Positions 56,062-64,000 of a stretch of 64,000 nt of DNA are shown in pieces (position 1 is the stretch's first letter; the number at the start of each line of letters is the position of its first letter). This stretch comes from Adiantum capillus-veneris. Taxonomy: Eukaryota > Streptophyta > Polypodiopsida > Polypodiales > Pteridaceae. Position numbers and translations under genes: made by a program. The stretch lies in the NCBI GenBank assembly GCA_014529385.2, contig CM043962.1, forward strand, positions 46,981,098-47,045,097, given 5' to 3'. Under the pieces are notes generated by a model, which was not told the origin of the DNA, ran no database searches, and saw nothing but the letters and a program-made list of their open reading frames with translations.

Positions 56062-57560
56062 TTAACCCACCTGGCATCACGTTTCAAACGGTATTATATT
56101 GGTCCCTCTTTTCTAATCGTCACAAGTAGAATCCAATTAACTCACCTGGCATCACTTTCCAAACGGTATTATATTGGTCGCTCTTTTCTAATTGTCGCAA
56201 GCAGAATCCAATGAGGGCCTCTCTCTAGATTCAATCACCTACGCAGGCATCTTGAAGGCATGCGACTCTGCCACACTTTTTCAATCATCACAGTAAAAAT
56301 CCAGATGCAAAGCGAGAGCCTCTCTCAAGATGCAATCACCTTCGCAGGCATCTTTGAAGGCATGTGGCTCTACACAAGTCGCAAGCAGAATCCAGTGAGG
56401 GCCTCTCTCTTGATGCAATCACCTATGTAGGCATTCACCTACGCAGGCATCTTGAAGGCATGCGGCTCTGTTACGCTTTTTCGATCATTGCACATAAAAT
56501 CCAGATGCAAAGTGGGAGCCTCTCTCAAGATGCAATCACCTCCGCAGGCATCTTGAAGGCATCACCTGCACAAGTCACAAGTAGAATCCAGTGAGGGCCT
56601 CTCTCTAGATGCATTCACCTACGCAGGCATCTTGAAGGCATGCGACTCTGTTACGCTTTTTCAATCATCGCAGGTAAAATCCAGATGCAAAGCTAGAGCC
56701 TCTCTCAAGATGCAATCACCTCCGCAGGCATCTTGAAGGCATGTAGCTCTACACAAGTCGCAAGCAGAATCCAGTGAGGGCCTCTCTCTAGATGCAATCA
56801 TATACGTAGGCATTCACCTATGCAGGCATCTTGAAGGCATGAGGCTCTCTTATGCTTTTTTAATCGTTGTACGTAGAATCCAAATGCAAAGCGAAGGCCT
56901 CTCTCAAGATGCAATCACCTAAGTAGGCATCTTGAAAGCATGTGGCTCTACGCAAGATACTGATATGGTCAAAAAAATTCACAGTTTGCTGGTGAAGGAA
57001 GTTTTTGTTGGTATGTCGTAGGTAGAATCCAGAAGGCCTCTCTCAATATGCAATCATCTACACAAGCATCTTGAAGGCATGTGGCTCTGTTACGCTTTTT
57101 CAATCATCGTAGGCAAAATCCATATGCAAAGCGAAGGCCTCTCTCAAGATGCAATCACCTCCACAGACATCTTGAAGGCATGTGGCTCTACACAAGTTGC
57201 AAGAAGAATCCAGTGAGGGCCTCTCTCTAGATGCAATCATATACGTAGGCATTCACCTATGCAGGCATCTTGAAGGCATGCGGCTTTGTTACGCTTTTTT
57301 AATCATTGTAGGCAGAATCCAGATGCAAAGCAAAGGCCTCTATCAAGACGCAATCACCTAAGTAGGCATCTTGAAAGCATGTGGCTCTACGCAAGATACT
57401 GATATGGGCAAAAAAATTCACAGTTTGCTAGTGAAGGACATTTTTGCTGATATGTCGTAGGCAGAATCCAGAAGCCCTCTCTCAATATGCAATCACCTAT
57501 GCAAGCATCTTGAAGGCATGTGGCTCTATGCAAGATACTGATATGGGCACAAAAATTCAT
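56062..57560 (+). repeat. Satellite-like array built from a PPR motif segment
   Basis: About 13 copies of a core reading GATGCAATCACCT-CGCAGG then CATCTTGAAGGCATG, at spacings of ~75-125 bp. Translated in frame the core is IQMQSESLSQDAITSAGILK followed by ACGS, the second helix of a PPR motif. Copies are flanked by CTCTGTTACGCTTTTTCAATC or by ACACAAGTCGCAAGCAGAATCC. A ~440-bp higher-order unit repeats (56772 and 57211 on). Two copies of a 74-bp TTATATTGGTC unit lie at the left edge (56062-56215). Confidence 0.85.
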
Positions 57561-57596
57561 AGTTGCTGGTGAAGCATTTTTGTTAATAGTGAGCCG

Positions 57597-58770
57597 GTCA
57601 ACATGTATGCAAAATGCGGTGCACTATCAAAAGCTCAAGAAGTGTTTGATGAGCTTCCATCTCCGAATCTTGTGACATGGAATACCATGATTGAAGACCA
57701 TGTCCAACATGGGCGTGGAGAGGAAGCTATTAGTTTCTTTGAAGGCATGCAATTGCAGGGAATCTCTCTAGATGGGCTCACCTTCACTTTTCCTTTGAAA
57801 GCATATGGCATCTCTAGAGAAATAGGAAAAACTAGCAACTCAATGCAAAAGTGATCAAAAAATAACTTCTAGAACAAGACAATTTTGTAGGTACCACATT
57901 GTTAGATATGTATGCAAAGTGTGACATGCTTGAAAATCCTCAAGAAGCCTTTGGCCAGCTCACTGTTCAAAATGTGGTCTCATGGACAACCATAATTGCA
58001 AGATATGCTCAAAAAAGGAAATTCTCGCGAGAAACTTTGATGCATTTTGAACAGATGTAGCAAGGAGGCCTTTTTCCAAATGCAACCACCTTTGTATTTG
58101 GTTTGAAAGCTTGTGGTAGCTTGGAAGGTTTAAAAAAGGGCCAAGAAGTGCATGCTTAATTTGTAGATGAGGGACTGCTCTATCAAAATATCATTGTTGG
58201 AACTGCGTTGCTAGACATGTATGTCATTTTTCCAGCGCGGAACATGGGAGCATACGTTGGACCTCTTTGAACAAATGCAATCGAAAGGTGCAGCTCAACC
58301 CAATGAGCTAACATATGCAAGTGTTCTTTGCACATGTAGTGGACTTTTTTTGGAAGAGAAAGGAGGTTGATGCATACAAACATAGTAAGATGTGGCTATG
58401 ACCTTGATGTTTTTAATGTAAGAACCCTCATCCACATGTATGCAAAATGTGGATTCGATGATGTAGTTCATGTTTTTTCTAACTTTCCAACTCCAAATGT
58501 TGTTACATATAACTCCATGCTTGCAGGATATGCACAGCAAGGTGTTGGAGAGAAGGTGCTCAAATTATTTTAAAAGATGCAAAGAGAAGGCCCGAGGCCT
58601 AATGTGGCCACCTTTGCAAGCGTTTTGCAAACATGTGCCTTCATGGAAGCTATTGAAAAAAGAATCACTTGCAAATTGTGAAAGATGGAATCAAGTCAGT
58701 AGCAAGCAATCTAGTTTCTTTATACTCCAGGCAGCATGGAGGACTCACAAGTTTTCTTTGATAACATACA
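57597..58770 (+). pseudogene. PPR (pentatricopeptide repeat) pseudogene, PLS type
   Basis: Typical plant organelle RNA-binding protein sequence: MYAKCGALSKAQEVFDELPS and NLVTWNTMIEDHVQHGRGEE (57603-57722), LDMYAKCDMLENPQEAFGQL (57900 on), VVSWTTIIARYAQK, MYAKCGFDDVVHVFSNFPTP and VVTYNSMLAGYAQQGVGEK (58437-58557). At least five motifs are recognisable, but frameshifts at about 57840, 58220 and 58575 and several stops break it. No start, transit peptide or E/DYW domain is seen. Intact copies would edit or process plastid or mitochondrial RNA. Confidence 0.88.
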
Positions 58771-58890
58771 AGATAGAGACATTGTATTTTGGAATACACT
58801 AATATTGTGCTAATATCAAATGCAAAGCAAGTATGTCTCTCCAACTTCAGACACCATACATTTGTACTAAAGACTATGTTACATCTTGAA

Positions 58891-59105
58891 TGTTGGGGTG
58901 TAGGCCAGGTGGCCGTGGGAAGCCGCCCCTGTTTATACTTTCACCTAAATGAATATAGGGAGAGAAAGGGAGAGAGTTGACTACTCTCTCACTTTCCTCT
59001 CCACTAACCCAAACTCCCTGCTGTGTATTGTGCTTCATCCCCTTCCCCATTCTCTTCTTCCCCTCTCTTGCACACACTCCGTACACGCACTACACGTGCA
59101 TAACA
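58891..59105 (+). repeat. Copia G 5' LTR
   Basis: 215 bp from TGTTGGGGTGTAGG to GTGCATAACA, followed by the primer site. The second LTR lies beyond 64000, so identity could not be checked. Confidence 0.85.
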
Positions 59106-59119
59106 ATTGGTATCAGAGC
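59106..59119 (+). promoter_or_regulatory. Copia G primer-binding site (initiator tRNA-Met)
   Basis: ATTGGTATCAGAGC directly after the LTR, the canonical plant initiator tRNA-Met complement. Confidence 0.95.
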
Positions 59120-59843
59120 TATGCTGTAGCATCGCGTGCGGACACTCCCTCTTCCCCGGAGTATCTCCCCATGCATCCCCCTCTCCGTTTCGATCTTAAC
59201 TGGATCAAGGCATTTGTGTTTTCAATTTTTGCTGCGTTTTATTGGTGTGCCGTGCGAGCTTGGTGTAGCTCGAAGCTCTCGTGTTGAGCTCGGGGGAGAA
59301 GAAGGCAGATCAGTTCTCTGCAAGGCTCGGTGTGAGCTTGGGAATGCGTGTAGCTAGCTGCAGCCAGTAGATCGAGAAATTCTGCACACAAATCGGGGAT
59401 CTACAGAGAGTGGTGCAACCACTTTTGGGCGAGGCATAATCGGGTGCAATCAATCATAGGCTTGTGAGAGCAAGTGGAATTGCTTGTGAGCAGAGCAAGT
59501 CGATATCAACCAAGAGTAAGGGAAAGCGGGCAGTGGGCAGAATCGGGCAGCAGGCAAAGTCTTGGAGGTTTTGGGGCACACTCGGGCTATGGCATTGATT
59601 GGACAGTTGAGCAGAACCAGGGCTGCAATAACGATTTGAAGCCATTGAGGGCACACATAGTGTGCAGGCAAGCGTGGCCAAGCAGGCAGCCTGAGCAGCA
59701 AGTCACGAGGCACTGCAGCTGAAATCGAATGCAATTGGGGGGGATTTGCAGTCGGCGGGCAATCCGAGCCCGGCATCACACACACACTCTGTGTGTGCTT
59801 GGCATTGAGCGAGCTACAGCAGCAAAGGACTAGCGCGAGCCCC

Positions 59844-59900
<57 letters not shown>

Positions 59901-60272
59901 TGTGTGTGTGCTTGGCATTGAACACCTCCTATGGCTCGTCAGCGCTGGCACAAGCAGACTCAACAGTAAAAAAATCGATTTTTTTCTTTGAGCCTTAAAA
60001 ACCTTTTTGTGTGCAAGGAATCATTCCCACACAGAGCCCTCGACAAAGCCCATTTTGATGCTCCGACCCCCGACTCCTCTCCTCGAGCTAGTGAAAAGAA
60101 AGTTTCTCAGAAATTTGGAGTTGTGAGAGAGAGAAAGACAGCTTGATTAAGAGATTGGAAGGTACTTTCTCGAACAAAAACAAAAAGGCGAGCTCGACAC
60201 CGAGCTTGCGAGCGAGCCCAAGCAACACACAGAGAGAGTGAGTGAGCGAGAGACAAAGACCAGGGTCTCATC
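59120..60272 (+). other. Copia G leader replacement, no gene seen
   Basis: GC-richer than its surroundings. Contains a C run (59840-59860) joined to (AC)n (59861-59896), flanked by a repeated TGTGTGTGCTTGGCATTGA at about 59789 and 59904. No gag motifs. Confidence 0.5.
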
Positions 60273-60740
60273 ATGGACATCAGCAATTCTCCGATTTTGA
60301 CATCGACTTCTTCGACATCGTCACCCGACTTCGACGTTCGCACACCGAGTCCGACAAGCTTGAGAGCGATCTTGACAGATCGAGCGAGATCTGCGATCAA
60401 TACCGATCCTTTGACCGTTCGATACTGGCTTCGAGCATTGGCATTTTATGGCTACTCGGCTAGCGACTTCCGCCAGACGGCGAAAGGCGACATCGACATC
60501 GACACCGCTCATGCGCACCGGCTCGACACTGCTCATTGCGGCGGATCTCCGACATCCGACCCAGACATCGGGCATTTCCCCAGACGAGCGCGTTCCCGCG
60601 ATCAACGACCGTGCTTGCGACATGCGCGGGTGAGGTACCTCTGCCATAGAGGAGTGACACCCGGCATCGGCACCGAGCGCATTGATCACCCTGTACGACA
60701 TAGTTTACGGATACGACACCTTTGGCGGCTATTCGACTAG
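60273..60740 (+). other. GC-rich open frame of unknown origin inside copia G
   Basis: 155 codons from an ATG at 60273, with Asp/Thr/Ser/Arg-rich composition and repeated GACATCGAC-type words. The opposite strand is also open (60701-60321), so the openness may reflect composition alone. No domain recognised, and no similarity to gag seen. Base composition differs from the AT-rich copia pol downstream. Confidence 0.3.
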
Positions 60741-61555
60741 CATATTTTTGCCCGGCGACAAAAATCGGCCCATAGCGACACCGACACGCAGGTTACAGGC
60801 TATAGGGGTTTTTCAGCCCATTCACTCACAGATTCTTCAGGTTACCAGACACAACGCTTTTCACAGGCTTTTTGGCAGTCATTTTGACAGCAGATTCTCT
60901 ACGGACACATGCGTTGACAGATGCATTTTGTTGTGAGCACACCTAGTGCTACTGAGCTTTTTTGAGAGCAGATATCCTCGCAGGGATCACTTTCACTGCA
61001 TGCAGTAGTTCTTGGTGCCTGTTTGAGCGTGGTTTTACTCATGTACGCTGAGTTACGGACACTGCCCAGTGTACTACGTGTGGAGCCATTTTTGGCTATT
61101 TTGGCAGTTTTTCCCGACGGTTTCTGAGACTCGGACCGGAAGAGCCCTTTCTGAGACTATGGCTAGTCCATTTGCGTCTGCATTAGCCTTTGGAGGGTCG
61201 ATAGCTTGAGTTTTTCTTTGAGCTGGGGTGTGCTCGAATGTTGAGACACTTTCGGTGATACAGGTAGCTGGAGTTCCCCTTTACGGTACCCTCGCCATAG
61301 GATATGTATCTGGACGGTTATTTATGCTTTTGACGCCGAGTTGGCAGTCACATAGCAGTGGTTTTGTGCAGTCAGATGCCCAGTTAGTGCAGTTTGCACA
61401 TTCATGTGTATTTTGAGTTGAGTTTTGACTCCTCATACAAAGGAGACTCTACCGGATTTACTTCCCGCAAGTCGTGACTTCCATTGTTGGCACTTTTGAG
61501 TCTATTTCGGTTGAGATTTTACTCCCGATACAAAGGTTACTCTGCCCAAATTTCT
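60741..61555 (+). other. Copia G unassigned stretch before integrase
   Basis: T-rich plus strand (TTTTGGCAGTTTTTCCCGAC-like) with no open frame or domain. The protease and the integrase zinc finger should lie here and are missing. Confidence 0.5.
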
Positions 61556-62340
61556 ACAGCTTCTCACCACTACTTTCTCACGTTCATTGATGATTCTACC
61601 AGAAAGGTGTGGGTGTATCTCCTTAAGCGTAAGGAAGAAGTCTTTTCGACATTCCAAAAATTCCTCGCCATGGTTGAGAACCAATCAGGAAAAAAGCTCA
61701 AAGCTTTTCGCACGGACAATGGTGGAGAATACGTCTCCATAGAGTTCAAGGATTTTTGCAATAGAAGAGGCATTCGACGGTAGTTTACTACTCCATACAC
61801 ACCTGCACAAAATGGGATAGCTGAAAGAATGAATTGTATGATTCAAGAGCGAGTTGTCTCTATGATGTCTATGGAAAAGCTTACTCCAGAGTTTTGGGGG
61901 GAAGCTGTTCTGACAGCAGTGCACATCATCAATAGGTCACCTAGTTCTCCTTTGAATTTCAAAATTCGAGAGGAATTATGGACTGGCAAAAGGCCGAGCT
62001 ATGAGCATTTATGTGTATTTGGATGTGAGGCATATGTACATGTGTCCAAAGAACTTCGTCGAAAGTTAGATCCCAGATCACACAAATGCATTTTTATTGG
62101 CTATGGTGCAAACGGAGAGATGGGATATCGTCTCTGGCACCCAAAATCAAACAAAGTCATTCATAGCTCACATGTGATTTTCAATGAATCAAAAATGCAC
62201 AAGAAGCCCATCAAAGATGTTGAGTACATACGTGTCCGTTTTGAGGATGTAGCCTCTGAACCAACCCAATTTAGTAGTGTTGCACCTACTCCTCAAGTGC
62301 AAGATACTACTATTGCTCCGGAGAGAGAGCAAAGTCCAGC
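61556..62340 (+). pseudogene. Copia G integrase
   Basis: Starts abruptly at [20 protein letters not shown], inside the core. [18 protein letters not shown] carries the second Asp and TPAQNGIAERMNCM the Glu. The tail has CVFGCEAYVHVSKELRRKLD and CIFIGYGANGEMGYRLWHPK. A TAG at 61781-61783 stands where Gln is usual. The region carrying the first catalytic Asp (the HTDxxGP-type motif) and the zinc finger is absent. Confidence 0.93.
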
Positions 62341-63087
62341 AGTCAGGCACTGAGACGCTCTGAGAGAGTATCACGTGCGCCCGAGCGGTTTGAGCCGGGT
62401 ATACACCACATTTTGGTCACTGACAGTGGAGAGCCAACCTGCTACAAAGAAGCTACACAAATGGATGATAGCGTTAAGTGGGAGCAGGCTATGCAATCAG
62501 AATACAATTCGATTGTGGCTAATGAGACATGGGATTTGGTTGAATTACCAAAAGGTAAAAATGCTTTACCTTGCAAGTGGGTATACAAGAAGAAGTATAC
62601 ATCGGAAGATCCCGAGCCTAGATACAAGGCTCATCTAGTTTCCAAGGGTTTCAAGCAGCAAAAAAGTGTGGATTTTGATGAGATTTTCTCTCCAATAGTC
62701 AAGATGACTACACTTCACACCGTGCTTGGTTTGGTTGCTATCCAGGACATGGAACTTGTCCAAATGGATGTGAACACAACATTTCTTCACGGGGATCTAG
62801 ATGAAGATGTATACATGAAACAACCAGAGGGATTCGTATGTGAAACCCAAAAACCAACGAGGATAGAATTGGTCTGTAGACTTAAAAAGGCACTCTATGG
62901 CCTCAAGCAAGGTTCAAGGCAATGGTATCAAAAATTCGACAAATTCATGCAGTCTCAGGGTTACATAAGAAGTCAAGAGGATCACTGCTTATACACAAAA
63001 AGATTGAACGATGGTTCTTTAATCATCTTGAAATTGTATGTAGATGATATGCTTATTGCAGGCAAATCAATTGATGAGATCAATTAG
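62341..63087 (+). pseudogene. Copia G reverse transcriptase
   Basis: Enters through SERVSRAPERFEPG, then WEQAMQSEYNSIVANETWDL, PCKWVYKKKYTSEDPEPRYK, MDVNTTFLHGDLDEDVYMKQ, KKALYGLKQGSRQWY and LKLYVDDMLIAG with YVDD at 63037-63048. Ends at TAG 63085-63087, one transition from Gln. The integrase frame joins by a frameshift near 62340. Confidence 0.95.
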
Positions 63088-63993
63088 TTGAAAAAGATGC
63101 TAAGCACTCAATTTGCCATGAAAGATTTGGGAGATGCCAATCACTTTCTTGGTATGCACATCAAGAGAGACAGACAACGTGGAATTCTTGAATTATCTCA
63201 AGAAAAGTACATTCACAAAGTCTTGCAACGTTTTAGTATGCAGGGGGGGAAGTCATTGAGTACCCCAATGCAAGCATACTCCAAACTTAGCAAGGAAGAC
63301 TCTCCCAAGACAGTGGCTGAAAAAGAGGAAATGGCAAAAGTACCATATTCTTCAGCAGTTGGCAGTTTGATGTACGCTATGGTAGCCACAAGACCAGACA
63401 TTGCACATGCAGTGGGAGTGGTTAGTAGGTACATGGCAAACCCTGGCAAGAAGCATTGGGAAGTAGTGAAGAAAATCCTCAGATATTTGAAAGGTACAGC
63501 TAGCAAGTGTTTACGCTTCGGAAACAGTGATGCATCTATTGTAGGTTACACGGATGCGGATTATGCGGGTTGTGTGGATCGTAGAAGATCCATATCTAGC
63601 TATGTGTTCATGTTTGTTGGAGCAACTATCTCTCGGAGATCGTGTCTCCAAGATTGCACGTCTTCATCTACCACTGAGGCAGAATATGTTGTTGCGTCTG
63701 ACGCCAGCAAGGAAGCCATATGGTTGGCTCGTCTAGTGGGAGATTTGGGCATTCACGAGGTTCCCGTACTACATTGTGATAGTCAAAGTGCCATTGCTTT
63801 GGCAAAGAATCCGGTGTTTCACTCAAAGTCGAAACACATAGAGGTCAGATACCATGTCATATGAGATGCTTTGGCTGGCAAGCATATCGAGCTTGTCAAG
63901 GTTCACACTGACGACAACCCCGCAGATGCTCTCACAAAGAGCCTAGCCTCGGAGCGATTTACTCATTGTATAGAACTTATGGGTGTAGGATGA
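63088..63993 (+). pseudogene. Copia G RT connection and RNase H
   Basis: KKMLSTQFAMKDLGDANHFL, TRPDIAHAVGVVSRYM, then RNase H with GYTDADYAGCVDRRRSISSY, SSSTTEAEYVVASDASKEAI and LHCDSQSAIALAKNPVFHSK. All catalytic carboxylates are visible. One TGA at 63862-63864 (Arg expected) precedes the conserved end DNPADALTKSL and the true stop at 63991-63993. Confidence 0.94.
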
Positions 63994-64000
63994 AGCCTTG

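Larger units (their letters stand above)
58891..63993 (+). mobile_element. Ty1/copia element G (3' LTR outside window)
   Basis: Plus-strand copia: 5' LTR 58891-59105, primer site 59106-59119, an unusual 2.4-kb stretch without gag or protease, then integrase core, reverse transcriptase and RNase H to the stop at 63991-63993. The pol part is well preserved, with three single-base nonsense changes and one frameshift near 62340. Confidence 0.92.

Noticed and set aside
56062-57560. CRISPR-like array
   Set aside because: Regular repeats, but eukaryotic context, variable unit length, and units encode part of a PPR motif.
60273-60740. Novel 155-residue protein
   Set aside because: Open on both strands in GC-rich repetitive-word DNA; no homology signal or splice or start context to support coding.

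Overview
This window looks like nuclear DNA from a large, transposon-filled land-plant genome, most likely a fern or other seed-free plant. The pointers are degenerate PLS-type PPR coding sequence, chromodomain Ty3/gypsy and Ty1/copia elements primed by initiator tRNA-Met, LINEs, a Penelope-like reverse transcriptase, and very long CT, CA, GT/GA and AT microsatellites. No intact host gene was found, and the species cannot be named from the sequence alone.

Layout. 1-16192: minus-strand chromovirus A (its left LTR runs off the window) is split by a younger chromovirus B (832-7657, target duplication CAAAC). A extra LTR plus 161 bp of leader lies beside A. 16193-21984: mostly unrecognised sequence with two CT tracts, a copia fragment, a possible plastid-protein exon and a T/G homopolymer. 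21985-26547: plus-strand copia C, lacking its 5' LTR. 26548-28017: a SINE-like head, tandem duplications and CT/CA repeats. 28018-36664: a Penelope-like element (PLE) with a 2.26-kb direct repeat at each end, each abutting CA tracts. 36979-42062: minus-strand copia D, of the same family as C and inverted to it across the PLE. 42063-44426: a 620-bp pyrimidine tract, then a LINE 5' half. 44537-47633: a short LTR element with only a gag remnant. 48860-55990: copia and gypsy scraps and a region repeating Trp-(Ile/Val/Leu)-Pro-Lys peptides. 56062-58770: a satellite-like array made from a piece of a PPR motif, then a PPR pseudogene. 58891-63993: plus-strand copia G, whose gag and protease region is replaced by unrelated GC-rich DNA; its 3' LTR is beyond the window.

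How things work together. Nearly everything is mobile-element sequence in states from almost intact (B and G, broken mainly by C-to-T or G-to-A type stops) to heavily scrambled. The most unusual unit is the PLE: reverse transcriptase motifs of the Penelope class, intron-like signals, no recognisable GIY-YIG domain, and long terminal direct repeats in a CA microsatellite context. The second is the PPR-derived tandem array. Coordinates of element ends were read by eye and may be off by a few bases. No database search was possible.
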